Part shown: positions 36,168 through 45,334 of the stretch, in pieces
Layout of the letters: each line of letters begins with the position of its first letter
Position numbering within the stretch: the stretch's first letter is position 1
From: Parapedobacter pyrenivorans
GTDB taxonomy: Bacteria > Bacteroidota > Bacteroidia > Sphingobacteriales > Sphingobacteriaceae
Direction of reading: 5' to 3'
Assembly (NCBI RefSeq): GCF_014636865.1
Contig: NZ_BMER01000003.1
Coordinates: forward strand, 310,215-374,214
Length of the DNA: 64,000 nt
Program-made: the position numbers and the translations under genes
Notes under the pieces: model-generated
The model's database searches: none
Seen by the model: the letters and a program-made list of their open reading frames with translations, nothing else
What the model was told of the DNA's origin: nothing

Positions 36168-37889
36168 TCAACAAGGCAGCTCAAAAAAGAATGTGCTTCC
36201 AAGTCCCGGTTCGCTGTCGACACCGATCCTTCCTCCCTGGTTCTCGATAAAATCTTTGCTGATGGCCAATCCGAGGCCGGTGCCGGCTTTATTGCTTCCA
36301 GGCACTTGGAAATACCGGTCGAAGATGCGGTCGCGATAGCGTCGTTCAATACCCTTGCCAAAGTCCTGGACGGAATATCGAAGCACTCGTTCGCTTTTCT
36401 TAACAGAGATAATCACGCGGCCGTTATCCGGCGAATAGCGGATCGCGTTGGTCATAAAATTAGTGAGCACCCATGCGGTCTTCTCCGCATCCACATCAAT
36501 TATGGGTAAGTCCGCATCCACTTCGGTGACGAGCTCAATTCCCCGCTGTACAGCCTGATTACCTACAGCGCCCAATGTGTAATCGAGTATTGCCATGGGA
36601 TCGCTCGGCTGCTTATTCAGTTGGATATGGCCGCTTTCGAGACGTGACATATCGACCAGTTCGCCGGTGATCCGGAGCAAACGTTCGCTGTCGTCGCGTA
36701 TACTTTCGATCAACTGGCGTTGATCTTCATTGAGCCTCCCGGTTGTCTGGTGCTCCAACAGGTCGAGGCTCATCTTTATTGATGATATCGGTGTCTTCAG
36801 CTCGTGGGATACCGTCGCTATGAAATTGGTCTTTGCCGAATCGAGCTCCTTGAACGGGGTGATATTCCGTAGCAGGATGACCGAACCGATCCGCCGGGTT
36901 TCCTGTTCTCCGGTAGGGGAAATGTCGATATCGATGGTTTCCCGTTCAAAATAACTTTCCTTCCCATCGGCAAATACCTTGATGGGCTTGGTACTTTCCC
37001 GGTTATCAGGTTCTGCCGGTTTTCTGGCCAGTGTCCGTAGCAAATCATTCTCAATGGCAAGTTGCGTTATCATATTTCCAACCAATCCCTGTTTATCCAA
37101 TCCGGTTACGGCCACGGCCTCGCTGTTGGCAAACAGTATCTTTCCGTGCTCGTCTATTCCGATCACGGGGTCGTGCATGTTTTCAATCAATGTATCGATG
37201 CGTTTCTTTTCCATCAGCAGCTTATCTAGCTTGCTATTGGCATACTCTTCCAATTTCTGCGCCATGGTGTTAAATGACCGGGCGAGTTCCCCGAATTCGC
37301 TGTGCCCTTCAAAATGTACGCGCTCGCCGTAACGCTGCGCGGCAATCTGCTTGATACTTTCCGTGAGTTCCCTTATCGGATTGGCTATGTTTCCCGGAAG
37401 GTTCACCAGCAGGATGAACGCGATGAGGAAACATCCCGCGCCGGTGACTGATATCCATATCGTTGCGGAATCCGCCGTTTTTCGGGCTGTTTCGCTTTTG
37501 CGCACGATGGCATCCATGTTGAGCCGCATCAGTTCGGCTATATCCGCACGTACATCGGCGTATGCGGCATTATCGTCCGGATTGCCCCTGAGCCGCTCAA
37601 AATGGTCAGCAATGCGCTGCGTGACTTCCCGCTCGCCCATTTCCGTGACATTGGCAAGCTGCTGCCTTAGATTGGTTTCAAAGCGGGAAAAGGCGGCTTT
37701 GTCTGTATGCACCTCGTCTAATGCCATCAGCATATTCCGGGAATATTCCAATGTGTTATAGTTGGCCGTGAGGATATTATTTGTATCGTCTTTCAGGCTG
37801 TTCACCGAATAGGTGCTGACCGCAGCCAGCAGGATGATCAGTGCGAAAAGCGCCCCTACGCCAATTGTGAGTTTTGTCTTTGTCTTCAT
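36168..37889 (-). CDS. Membrane histidine kinase of the Kdp system (HAMP-PAS-HisKA-HATPase)
   Basis: 573 residues from ATG 37887-37889, which overlaps the kdpD stop by 4 bases (ATGA) and so is translationally coupled. Order: membrane helix (about 6-26), periplasmic helical sensor (27-145), second membrane helix (about 148-170), HAMP (about 170-225), PAS (about 235-345; IDTLIENMHDPVIGIDEHGKILFAN), HisKA with phospho-acceptor H362 in TVSHELKTPISS, and HATPase (about 470-573; NFMTNAIRYSPDNGR, FGKGIERRYRDRIFDRYFQ, GTGLGLAISKDFI). It supplies the kinase part absent from the short KdpD. It probably phosphorylates the NtrC-type regulator at 45.9 kb, the only full-length response regulator nearby. 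Confidence 0.85.
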   Translation of the reverse strand: MKTKTKLTIGVGALFALIILLAAVSTYSVNSLKDDTNNILTANYNTLEYSRNMLMALDEVHTDKAAFSRFETNLRQQLANVTEMGEREVTQRIADHFERLRGNPDDNAAYADVRADIAELMRLNMDAIVRKSETARKTADSATIWISVTGAGCFLIAFILLVNLPGNIANPIRELTESIKQIAAQRYGERVHFEGHSEFGELARSFNTMAQKLEEYANSKLDKLLMEKKRIDTLIENMHDPVIGIDEHGKILFANSEAVAVTGLDKQGLVGNMITQLAIENDLLRTLARKPAEPDNRESTKPIKVFADGKESYFERETIDIDISPTGEQETRRIGSVILLRNITPFKELDSAKTNFIATVSHELKTPISSIKMSLDLLEHQTTGRLNEDQRQLIESIRDDSERLLRITGELVDMSRLESGHIQLNKQPSDPMAILDYTLGAVGNQAVQRGIELVTEVDADLPIIDVDAEKTAWVLTNFMTNAIRYSPDNGRVIISVKKSERVLRYSVQDFGKGIERRYRDRIFDRYFQVPGSNKAGTGLGLAISKDFIENQGGRIGVDSEPGLGSTFFFELPC

Positions 37890-39007
37890 GACAGGATGAT
37901 TAAATCGATGTCCGTTTCTCCCATTTTTTTCAACAGCTGGTTGAAAATGCTCGTAGAGCGGATGATCCGCAGCAGGCCCATCCGGGGATTGCCGATGCAC
38001 ACCGTGGTGATATCCATTTTTATGGCCTGTTCGGTGATTGCTGTCGGTACGCTTTTGTGCTGCACTTGTATGACCTCGCCTCCCAATTGGGTGGCCAGCT
38101 TGAAGTTGTTGATGAGCATGCGCTGCTTATCCAATGCGATTTTATCCATGCGTTCCCGCGGTGTCTGCACATACAGCACGTACCATTGCCCGCTGTAGTA
38201 TCCGGCCAACCGCGCTGTTTTGCGGATGACGGCCTTGGCCCGCCCGGCGTCGCTGCCGATGCAGGCCATGAACCGTTCATGCTTCAATGCGGTGCCTTTG
38301 TGCACCTGCGTGTCTACCTTCCTTACGACGTGGCCCGCCACTTCCTTGAGGGCCAGTTCCCGGAGCTGGAGAATATGGTCGCTTTGGAAAAAATTTGCCA
38401 GCGCCGCTTCTACCTTGTCGGCATCATAAATTTTCCCTTCCTTCAGCCGGGTTATCAGATCCTCTGCCGCCAGGTCGATGTTCACCAGCTCGTCGGCCAT
38501 GGCAATGACCCTGTCGGGCACACGTTCCCTGACTTCGATGTCGGTGATCTCCTTCACTTCCTCGTTCAGGCTTTCGATGTGTTGGATATTGACCGCGCTG
38601 ATGACATTGATGCCCGCCTCCAGGATTTCCAACACGTCCTGCCAGCGTTTTTCGTTTTTGCTGCCCTCGATGTTGGTGTGAGCCAGCTCGTCCACGATAA
38701 CCACCTCCGGACGGAGGTTAAGGATTGCCTCGACATCAAGCTCTTCCAATTGACGGCCTTTATAAAACAGCTGGCGCCGCGGAATAACGGGCAGCCCTTC
38801 CACCAATGCCGACGTTTCCGCTCGGTTGTGTGTCTCCACGTAGGCGATTTTTACATCGATGCCGTTACGCATCAGGGTGTGGGCCTCCTGCAGCATGCGG
38901 TAGGTCTTTCCCACGCCGGCGCTCATGCCGATATAGATCTTGAATTTCCCCTGCCTCGATTTCTTGATGAGGTTGAGGAAATGTTCTGCGGATTTACGTT
39001 CGTCCAT
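37886..39007 (-). CDS. kdpD: Short KdpD: potassium sensor N-terminal domain without kinase
   Basis: 373 residues covering only the N-terminal half of classical KdpD: the Walker-A-like GMSAGVGKT (27-35), Walker-B region VVIVDELAHTN (about 109-119), and a C-terminal universal-stress-protein domain (about 245-373, containing CIGNPRMG as in UspA-type nucleotide loops). E. coli KdpD has about 890 residues with four membrane helices and a kinase; these are missing here, with the kinase encoded by the next overlapping gene. This split arrangement is common in Bacteroidota. In KdpD the USP domain binds c-di-AMP in some species, so the protein may sense that or ATP. Confidence 0.9.
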   Translation of the reverse strand: MDERKSAEHFLNLIKKSRQGKFKIYIGMSAGVGKTYRMLQEAHTLMRNGIDVKIAYVETHNRAETSALVEGLPVIPRRQLFYKGRQLEELDVEAILNLRPEVVIVDELAHTNIEGSKNEKRWQDVLEILEAGINVISAVNIQHIESLNEEVKEITDIEVRERVPDRVIAMADELVNIDLAAEDLITRLKEGKIYDADKVEAALANFFQSDHILQLRELALKEVAGHVVRKVDTQVHKGTALKHERFMACIGSDAGRAKAVIRKTARLAGYYSGQWYVLYVQTPRERMDKIALDKQRMLINNFKLATQLGGEVIQVQHKSVPTAITEQAIKMDITTVCIGNPRMGLLRIIRSTSIFNQLLKKMGETDIDLIILS

Positions 39008-39027
39008 TATAGCCGATTAACCGAATA

Positions 39028-39035
39028 CAAATATA
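39028..39035 (-). promoter_or_regulatory. -7 promoter box of the kdpD-kinase unit
   Basis: Minus strand TATATTTG matches TAnnTTTG, 20 bases upstream of the kdpD ATG and directly behind a terminator-like hairpin, suggesting that the sensor genes are transcribed separately from the pump operon. There is no TTG at ideal -33 spacing. Confidence 0.5.
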
Positions 39036-39044
39036 AACATAGAA

Positions 39045-39073
39045 AATCGCTCCGGCACGATGCGGGAGCGATT
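39045..39073 (-). terminator. Terminator of the kdp pump operon after the porin gene
   Basis: Perfect 9-bp stem AATCGCTCC (39045-39053) with GGAGCGATT (39065-39073), followed on the minus strand by TTTT. It lies 8 bases beyond the porin stop codon. Confidence 0.7.
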
Positions 39074-39081
39074 AGCCGGGG

Positions 39082-40170
39082 TCAGAAGCTGATGCTCAGC
39101 GAGGTTGCCAGAACGTAATTATCCGTTGCCGCCTGGCCATCTCGGTCCGTAAAAATCCGGTCCTCGCGGCTATTGAATGTCCGGCCTTCCAACCGCCAAA
39201 GCACGTTATCCAGCACCTTGACATCCATGTTCAAAGAATAGCCAAACGTCTGGAACCCATTCGGTGTTTCCGTCGGAATAATCACTTGGTTTTTGTCCAT
39301 ATAGTATTCGGCACGTGCAGCGAAAGCCAGCGATCCGGTGGATGCATAGCGCGCAATCAGCACGGGCGTATACCACGTATCGTAGTCACCGCTGCCTTTT
39401 GCCTGTTGCTGCATGCCGATATCGAAGCCGGCGATCAATCCCCATTGATCGTTGAATTGGAATTGCCCGTATAGATTGTGGAAATACCGCATCCGCCGTG
39501 TACTGTCCGGATCGTCACTCCCGATAAAGGAACTGCTGTTCAGGGTGACCTTTTCGTTGGGCATCCAGGTGAGCTGATGGCCAAAACCGGGCATATTGTT
39601 CCAATCCACCCGATGTATGCGTTGCCAGCCATTGGTGACCAAGCCGCTGAGAAACCACTCGCCGTTGTCACTGGTGTAGGAAATTTTGGCGCCTGTAAGG
39701 AAATAGGGCGAATTCTCTGCCAGGATACTCCGGGTCATGTTCCAGCAGTTGGCGCCGATGGCACTTTCGAAACCGATGTGCGACCCGAAAATACCGGCGT
39801 CTACCCACAGGTTTTTGCTTTTCGAGATTTTCACTCCCGCATTGGCTTCGTAGACATTTTTGAGCACGCCCGGCTCGGCGGCAAGGTTGGCATTGGCATA
39901 GGTGCCCGCCATGAGTGCAAGTTTGCCCCGCACCGCGCCGTTATCGTAAGCAGCCTGGACAAAGCCGAAATTGAGGTTCACCTCGTTGTGCCGGTTATAC
40001 GAATACAGGAAACCGGCCCGGTTGTGATCACCAGGATTGCCAAAATCATACACATAATAGGTTTCGACGTAACCGCTGATGGTAAGCGGATTACTTTCTT
40101 CATCGGATTGTGCGTTTACAAATATTGTTACTGATAATCCAAGGCAGGTTGCCAATAATTTTTTGTTCAT
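39082..40170 (-). CDS. Outer-membrane porin in the kdp operon
   Basis: 362 residues with a signal peptide (1-20, ending FVNAQ) and an all-beta pattern ending in an aromatic strand (ATSLSISF). It looks like the outer-membrane beta-barrel protein found beside kdpC in many Bacteroidota kdp operons (LTISGYVETYYVYDFGNPGDHNRAGFLYSYNRHNEVNLNFG is the typical start). It may let K+ or a companion solute pass the outer membrane when potassium is scarce; this is inference from position. The gap from kdpC is 12 bases. Confidence 0.8.
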   Translation of the reverse strand: MNKKLLATCLGLSVTIFVNAQSDEESNPLTISGYVETYYVYDFGNPGDHNRAGFLYSYNRHNEVNLNFGFVQAAYDNGAVRGKLALMAGTYANANLAAEPGVLKNVYEANAGVKISKSKNLWVDAGIFGSHIGFESAIGANCWNMTRSILAENSPYFLTGAKISYTSDNGEWFLSGLVTNGWQRIHRVDWNNMPGFGHQLTWMPNEKVTLNSSSFIGSDDPDSTRRMRYFHNLYGQFQFNDQWGLIAGFDIGMQQQAKGSGDYDTWYTPVLIARYASTGSLAFAARAEYYMDKNQVIIPTETPNGFQTFGYSLNMDVKVLDNVLWRLEGRTFNSREDRIFTDRDGQAATDNYVLATSLSISF

Positions 40171-40182
40171 TGTTATATGTCG

Positions 40183-40746
40183 TTATTCTGATAAGTTATC
40201 CAAAGCAAGGTTGAGTTTCAATACATTGATGCGTGCCGGGCCAAAAATGCCGAGCAGTGGTTTTTCGGTTTGCGATGCCACCAGTTCCGAAACAGTATCT
40301 TCGGGCAGGTTGCGTTCACGGGCCACCCGGGCCACCTGTACTTCCGCTGCCTGTATGGAAATGTGCGGATCCAGCCCGCTGCCACTGGCGGTAATGAGGT
40401 CCACTGGGATCTGTGACTTGTCTATACCCGGGTTGTGCAATAGAAATGTGTCGATGCGCGCCTGTACCGAAGCCAGGTATTCTTCGTTTGACGGTCCTTT
40501 ATTGCTGCCCCCGGATCCACCTGCGTTGTAATCAACGGCAGATGGCCGGGACCAGAAATAATCGTCGCGGATGAACGAGTGGCCGATATTGGCGTAATGG
40601 TGACGCCCTTCGTGCTCGATGATCTCGCCCTTGCCCCAATTAGGCGAGAATTGTGCAATTCCCCAAACTGCCATGGGGTAGATGACGGTAAAAAACACCA
40701 GCATGACGAGCGTCAGCACCGCAGCTGGAATCAAATGCTTTTTCAT
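40183..40746 (-). CDS. kdpC: Potassium-transporting ATPase subunit C
   Basis: 187 residues, the normal KdpC length. One N-terminal membrane helix (LIPAAVLTLVMLVFFTVIYPMAVWGIAQ) and conserved motifs FWSRPSAVDYNAGGSGGSNKGPSN, VDLITASGSGLDPHIS and VARERN. KdpC stabilises the KdpFABC complex and affects ATP affinity. It sits 19 bases behind kdpB. Confidence 0.97.
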   Translation of the reverse strand: MKKHLIPAAVLTLVMLVFFTVIYPMAVWGIAQFSPNWGKGEIIEHEGRHHYANIGHSFIRDDYFWSRPSAVDYNAGGSGGSNKGPSNEEYLASVQARIDTFLLHNPGIDKSQIPVDLITASGSGLDPHISIQAAEVQVARVARERNLPEDTVSELVASQTEKPLLGIFGPARINVLKLNLALDNLSE

Positions 40747-40765
40747 GTTCTAATCGTTTTAATTA

Positions 40766-42775
40766 TTAAATGAATACTGAAACCACGATATCGATGAGCT
40801 TGATGCCGATAAACGGAATCACAATGCCACCCAACCCATAGATAAGCAGGTTCCTGCGCAACAGCGCACTGGCACCGATGGGCTTGTAAGTCACGCCTTT
40901 CAACGCCAGCGGGATCAGCAAGGGAATGATAATCGCGTTGAAGATCACTGCCGATAGGATGGCGCTTTCCGGACTGTCCAACCCCATGATGTTCAAGCCC
41001 TGAAGAGCTGGGATCGCGCCGATGAACAGCGCCGGGATGATGGCGAAATATTTGGCCACGTCATTAGCAATGGAAAACGTGGTCAGTGTACCGCGTGTCA
41101 TCAGCAATTGCTTGCCAATTTCGACCACCTCAATCAGCTTTGTGGGGTCATTGTCCAGATCCACCATATTGCCTGCTTCCTTGGCCGCCTGCGTGCCGCT
41201 GTTCATGGCCACACCCACGTCTGCCTGCGCAAGCGCCGGGGCATCATTCGTACCGTCACCCATCATGGCTACCAGTCTACCCGATGCCTGCTCTTTCTTG
41301 ATGTAGTTCATCTTGTCCTCGGGTTTCGCCTCGGCAATAAAATCGTCCACACCCACTTTTTCCGCGATGTATTTCGCGGTCAGGGGATTGTCGCCGGTCA
41401 CCATCACCGTTTTGATGCCCATTTTGCGGAGACGCTCGAAGCGCTCCTGAATGCCGGGCTTGATGATGTCCTGCAATTCGATTACACCGATGGCTTGATC
41501 GTTCTCTGCTACGACAAGCGGTGTTCCGCCGTTGCTGGAGATAACCCGGACGGTTTCCTTGGTTTGCTGCGGAAACTCGTTTCCGGCCTTTTCAACCAGT
41601 TGCCGGATCGCATCGGTTGCCCCTTTGCGGATGCGGATACCGTCGGCGTCGATACCCGAACTGCGGGTTTCCGCCGTGAACGGGATGAAACGCGGGCTGA
41701 CCACATCATAAGCATCGGGATTTACGCCCGCCAGTTCGATGACCGATTTGCCCTCGGGTGTCTCGTCGGCCATGGAGGCCAATACTGCGGCACGCACGAG
41801 TGTTTCTTTCGCGATCCCGGGTGCGGGGTGAAAAGCTGTGGCTTTCCGGTTACCGATGGTAATGGTTCCTGTCTTATCGAGCAGCAGCACATCAATGTCA
41901 CCAGCGGTTTCCACGGCCTTGCCCGACTTGGTTATCACGTTGGCCCGCAGTGCCCGGTCCATCCCGGCAATCCCGATCGCGGAAAGCAGTCCGCCAATGG
42001 TCGTGGGAATCAGGCATACGAACAGCGAGATGAATGCGGCGATCGTAATCGGCGCATTGGCGTAATCTGCAAATGGTTTCAGTGTCACGCATACGATGAT
42101 GAAAACCAATGTGAAACCAGCGAGCAAAATCGTCAACGCTATTTCATTTGGGGTTTTCTGCCGGCTCGCACCCTCCACCAACGCAATCATCTTATCGAGG
42201 AAGCTCTCACCCGGCTGAGCCGTAACGCGAACCTTGATCCGATCCGACAACACTTTCGTGCCACCCGTTACCGAACTTTTGTCACCCCCTGCTTCGCGTA
42301 TGACCGGGGCAGACTCACCGGTGATCGCACTTTCGTCGATCGTAGCTAACCCCTCCACAATTTCGCCGTCTGCCGGGATGATATCGCCCGCCTTGCAGAT
42401 GAAGACGTCTCCCTTGCTTAGGTAAGATGAAGAAACCACCCGCCCATCTGCCAGATAAGCTGAGGTTTCTTCACGGGTGCGGCGCAGGCTTTCTGCCTGT
42501 GCCTTACCGCGTGCCTCGGCAATGGCTTCGGCGAAATTGGCGAACAGCAGCGTCAGGAACAAGACAGCGAAAACAAAAAAGTTGTAGGCCGGACTTCCCT
42601 GTGAGGTTTCCCCCAGCAGCGTCCAGCAGGTAACGACGAACATTACAGCTGTGCCGATCTCAACGGTGAACATCACCGGATTTCGGAACATCAGTTTCGG
42701 ATTGAGTTTCATAAATGATTGTTTCAGGGCATCTAGGACGACACCTTTCTGGAACAACGATTGACTATTATTCAT
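40766..42775 (-). CDS. kdpB: Potassium-transporting P-type ATPase subunit B
   Basis: 669 residues; the catalytic P-type ATPase subunit of the KdpFABC high-affinity K+ pump. The phosphorylated Asp is D300 in [10 protein letters not shown], the actuator loop is TGESAPV, and the hinge is [21 protein letters not shown]. Membrane helices are found near 35-85, 215-270 and 575-665. The start is ATG 42773-42775, preceded by AAGGAG at the correct distance; a TTG seven codons earlier is not needed. Confidence 0.97.
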   Translation of the reverse strand: MNNSQSLFQKGVVLDALKQSFMKLNPKLMFRNPVMFTVEIGTAVMFVVTCWTLLGETSQGSPAYNFFVFAVLFLTLLFANFAEAIAEARGKAQAESLRRTREETSAYLADGRVVSSSYLSKGDVFICKAGDIIPADGEIVEGLATIDESAITGESAPVIREAGGDKSSVTGGTKVLSDRIKVRVTAQPGESFLDKMIALVEGASRQKTPNEIALTILLAGFTLVFIIVCVTLKPFADYANAPITIAAFISLFVCLIPTTIGGLLSAIGIAGMDRALRANVITKSGKAVETAGDIDVLLLDKTGTITIGNRKATAFHPAPGIAKETLVRAAVLASMADETPEGKSVIELAGVNPDAYDVVSPRFIPFTAETRSSGIDADGIRIRKGATDAIRQLVEKAGNEFPQQTKETVRVISSNGGTPLVVAENDQAIGVIELQDIIKPGIQERFERLRKMGIKTVMVTGDNPLTAKYIAEKVGVDDFIAEAKPEDKMNYIKKEQASGRLVAMMGDGTNDAPALAQADVGVAMNSGTQAAKEAGNMVDLDNDPTKLIEVVEIGKQLLMTRGTLTTFSIANDVAKYFAIIPALFIGAIPALQGLNIMGLDSPESAILSAVIFNAIIIPLLIPLALKGVTYKPIGASALLRRNLLIYGLGGIVIPFIGIKLIDIVVSVFI

Positions 42776-42799
42776 AATATACTTCTCCTTACTCAAAGA

Positions 42800-44485
42800 T
42801 TACATGGAAAAAAACTCGGCAATAGGACCTAGCGCCAATGCGGGAAAGAATGCCAGGGCGGCCACAATGAAAATAACGGCAAAAACCATCAGGCCAAAGG
42901 TGGAGGTATCTGTTTTGAGCGTACCCTCGCCTTCCGGTATGAAACGTTTATCGGCCAACAGGCCCGCGATCGCCACTGGACCGATGATTGGCAGGAAACG
43001 TGACAATATCAACACGAATCCGGTACTGATATTCCACCACAGCGTATTATCTCCGAGCCCTTCAAAACCGCTGCCGTTGTTTGCTGACGAGGAGGTATAT
43101 TCATAGAGGATTTCACTGAAGCCGTGGAAACCGGGGTTATTCAGCGTGGAAGCCCCCTGCTCCGGGAATGCCGTAGCCAAACCTGTGCCTACCAGGATCA
43201 TCAACGGATGGATCAACGCAATGATCATCGCGATTTTCATCTCACGGGCTTCCACTTTCTTTCCCAGGAATTCCGGCGTACGGCCCACCATCAGGCCGCT
43301 TACAAACACGGCGAGGATAATAAAAACAAAAAAATTGAGTATCCCTACGCCAACACCGCCATAAAAGCAGTTGATCATCATGGCAAGCAGTTCGTTCATG
43401 CCAGACAGCGCCATGGAGCTGTCGTGCATGGAGTTGACTGAACCGGTTGATATAACCGTTGTCACGATGCTCCAGAATCCGGATGCCGCTGCCCCTAACC
43501 GTACTTCCTTGCCCTCCATCGCACCGAGCGTATTATCGATCCCCATTTTCCCGATGGCCGGGTTGCCGTTCACTTCCATCAGGATATTCGGGATCGCGAG
43601 CATCAAGAATCCGACGGTCATCACGCCGAAGATCATCCAGGACAGCCGCTTCCGTCGAATGAAATAGCCAAATGCAAACACCATGGCCAAGGGGATGATC
43701 AACTGGCCAACCATTTCTACCATATTTGACAAATAAGAGGGGTTTTCAAACGGGTGGGCCGAGTTGACGCCAAAAAAACCGCCGCCGTTCGTACCAACAT
43801 GCTTGATCGAAACGAAAGCCGCTGCAGGCCCCCGCGATACCTCCACGGTATCGCCCTCCAGGCTGACAATGGTGTCCTTTCCCTCAAAGGTCATCGGTGT
43901 TCCATCAAATGCCAGAATGACGGCGATCAAAAAGGAAACCGGCAGCAGTATGCGCGTGCACGACTTCACGAAGAAATCGTAAAAATTACCCAGACTGGAT
44001 GAGGTCTTTTCCCTGAATGCCCTGAATACGACGGCAGCGGCGGCCATCCCGGTGCCGGCACTGACAAATTGCAGGAACATTAGCCAGAACTGCCCCAGGT
44101 AACTCAGACCGGTCTCGCCGGAATAGTGCTGCAGGTTGCAGTTTACCACAAACGATATGACCGTATTGAATGCCAGATCTGCAGGCATGCTTGGGTTCCT
44201 GTCAGGGTTCAGCGGCAAACTACCCTGTGTCATGAGTATCAGCATCCCCAACAGGAACCACACCATATTGATGGTCAGCATCGCCACCATGTGCTGCTTC
44301 CAATCCATTGGTGAGCTCGGGTCTATGCGACTGGTCTTATAAAATAGTTTTTCAATGGGATTAAAGATCGGGTCGAGCCCCATTTTTTCCCCGCCGTATA
44401 CTTTCGCGATGTATTTTCCAAATGGAATCGCGAGAACGATTGCGGCAGTAAACATCACGACAATCCCTATTAATTCAGTATTCAT
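42800..44485 (-). CDS. kdpA: Potassium-transporting ATPase subunit A
   Basis: 561 residues, about ten membrane helices, containing four potassium-channel-like selectivity loops, for example NCNLQHYSGETGLSYLGQF, HVGTNGGGFFGVNSAHPFENPS, TTVISTGSVNSMHDSS and NNGSGFEGLGDNTLWWN. This subunit picks up K+ from the periplasm and passes it through an internal tunnel to KdpB. It is the first large gene of the pump and lies 127 bases behind kdpF. Confidence 0.97.
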   Translation of the reverse strand: MNTELIGIVVMFTAAIVLAIPFGKYIAKVYGGEKMGLDPIFNPIEKLFYKTSRIDPSSPMDWKQHMVAMLTINMVWFLLGMLILMTQGSLPLNPDRNPSMPADLAFNTVISFVVNCNLQHYSGETGLSYLGQFWLMFLQFVSAGTGMAAAAVVFRAFREKTSSSLGNFYDFFVKSCTRILLPVSFLIAVILAFDGTPMTFEGKDTIVSLEGDTVEVSRGPAAAFVSIKHVGTNGGGFFGVNSAHPFENPSYLSNMVEMVGQLIIPLAMVFAFGYFIRRKRLSWMIFGVMTVGFLMLAIPNILMEVNGNPAIGKMGIDNTLGAMEGKEVRLGAAASGFWSIVTTVISTGSVNSMHDSSMALSGMNELLAMMINCFYGGVGVGILNFFVFIILAVFVSGLMVGRTPEFLGKKVEAREMKIAMIIALIHPLMILVGTGLATAFPEQGASTLNNPGFHGFSEILYEYTSSSANNGSGFEGLGDNTLWWNISTGFVLILSRFLPIIGPVAIAGLLADKRFIPEGEGTLKTDTSTFGLMVFAVIFIVAALAFFPALALGPIAEFFSM

Positions 44486-44503
44486 TTTCTTTTGATTTTT
44501 AAT

Positions 44504-44607
44504 TTAGTTTGCATATCTTATTTTGTAATAGGCCAAAAGAAGCAAGGCAACCGCAAAAAGGATGATTGCAATTGCTCCAGCCTACGTTCTTGTTTAACTT
44601 TGTTCAT
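44504..44607 (-). pseudogene. Possible broken small membrane-peptide gene between kdpF and kdpA
   Basis: An ATG at 44605-44607, 5 bases behind the kdpF stop, opens a short basic peptide (MNKVKQER). One frame off, an open stretch 44504-44581 encodes a good membrane helix with a basic end (AGAIAIILFAVALLLLAYYKIRYAN, stated here in two parts: AGAIAIILFAVAL and LLLAYYKIRYAN). Joining the two needs a one-base insertion, so this is either a frameshifted gene, a sequencing error, a peptide with a non-standard start, or chance. No family is recognised. Confidence 0.3.
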
Positions 44608-44612
44608 GGCCA

Positions 44613-44690
44613 TTAAAATTTCTCGGGTCTCAATAGTACATAAAGAATGTACGTGAAAACCGCTATCGCCAGTAGAAATAAAAGGATCAT
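44613..44690 (-). CDS. kdpF: Potassium-transporting ATPase subunit F (25-residue peptide)
   Basis: A 25-residue peptide from ATG 44688-44690 to TAA 44613-44615: one membrane helix (MILLFLLAIAVFTYILYVLL) ending RPEKF, like E. coli KdpF (29 residues, ending near NAEAF). KdpF is a small stabilising subunit of the KdpFABC pump. Position upstream of kdpA and the composition support the call; a gene this short is easily missed. Confidence 0.85.
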   Translation of the reverse strand: MILLFLLAIAVFTYILYVLLRPEKF

Positions 44691-44754
44691 GGTTCTTCTT
44701 TTTAATTAATTTTTTACCAGCAGTAGTAGAGTCAGCTGGGTATTTTTATCCATT

Positions 44755-45096
44755 TCAATTTTCCAGTATTGTTTTTAGGTAGGCCTGCCTGAGTTCCTTT
44801 GGAAAAAGGGCTATGTGTGCTTTTAGCGAGCCGGGTGATTCCTGGGACGCCAGGACGGACAGGAATTCGTTTTCGATGGCATTCCGATCGTGTAGACAAC
44901 CTCCCGTGTATAGTAAATTCACGACTTTTAATGCCTCCAGCGCATCGGCGCGTTCAGTAGCGTCTCCCACGACTTTCCGCAGGAATAGATCCGCGGCTTC
45001 ACGGAGCGCTTTATAATCGTCGGACGGATCGGTGCCAGTCAACGCAGCGGGTATCCATTCCCGCAGCGTCCTAGTGATCTTTGTTTCGCAATCCAT
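44755..45096 (-). CDS. Small helical protein of unknown function, third gene of the pre-kdp cluster
   Basis: 113 residues from ATG 45094-45096, mostly helical, without signal peptide. It looks related to the 124-residue protein at 45334-45708: both have a central segment of the type V-x2-(L/V)Y...AI-E(N/T)-x(3)F followed later by a (F/L)P...L..(A/S)Y element (here VNLLYTGGCLHDRNAIENEF and FPKELRQAYL). I associate this pattern with proteins annotated DUF7674, from memory and unverified. It starts 4 bases behind the previous gene and precedes kdpF by 64 bases, so it may be part of the kdp transcript. Confidence 0.7.
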   Translation of the reverse strand: MDCETKITRTLREWIPAALTGTDPSDDYKALREAADLFLRKVVGDATERADALEALKVVNLLYTGGCLHDRNAIENEFLSVLASQESPGSLKAHIALFPKELRQAYLKTILEN

Positions 45097-45100
45097 GAAT

Positions 45101-45334
45101 TCAGATGTTTTGGAAAAAATTGATAGCCTTGATGAACAACGCAAAACATGCGAGCCCGGCTACCACCAGTAAAACTGTTAACATAATGCTTATTGAATAA
45201 TTGTTGATGATTCTGATAGTAACTCCGACCGCGATGAATACAAGGAAAAAGTACATGAGGCAGTCGAACGGCCTGATATTCTGGTAAGCCTTTACCGTCT
45301 TCCTGAGTTCCGCAACTGACTTCTTCCTTTCCAT
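45101..45334 (-). CDS. Small two-helix membrane protein of the pre-kdp cluster
   Basis: 77 residues from ATG 45332-45334, whose A overlaps the last base of the previous gene's TAA (TAATG), so translation is coupled. A basic N-terminus (MERKKSVAELRKTVKAYQNIRPFD) is followed by two membrane helices (about 26-46 CLMYFFLVFIAVGVTIRI and 52-73 ISIMLTVLLVVAGLACFALF). A longer frame reading up to 45517 exists but would run through the previous gene and has no conserved look. Function unknown; a regulatory membrane peptide for the Kdp complex is possible. Confidence 0.7.
   Translation of the reverse strand: MERKKSVAELRKTVKAYQNIRPFDCLMYFFLVFIAVGVTIRIINNYSISIMLTVLLVVAGLACFALFIKAINFFQNI

Noticed and set aside
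38057-39118. A 353-codon open frame on the plus strand opposite kdpD
   Set aside because: It lies fully antisense to a clear KdpD gene, has no recognisable domain, and its length comes from the high-GC codon use of the real gene.
39478-40134. A 218-codon open frame opposite the porin gene
   Set aside because: Antisense to a complete barrel protein with signal peptide; no start context or family signal.
41108-42349. A 413-codon open frame on the plus strand opposite kdpB
   Set aside because: Antisense shadow of a P-type ATPase with all motifs on the other strand; the composition (many His, Arg, Cys) is typical of a false frame.
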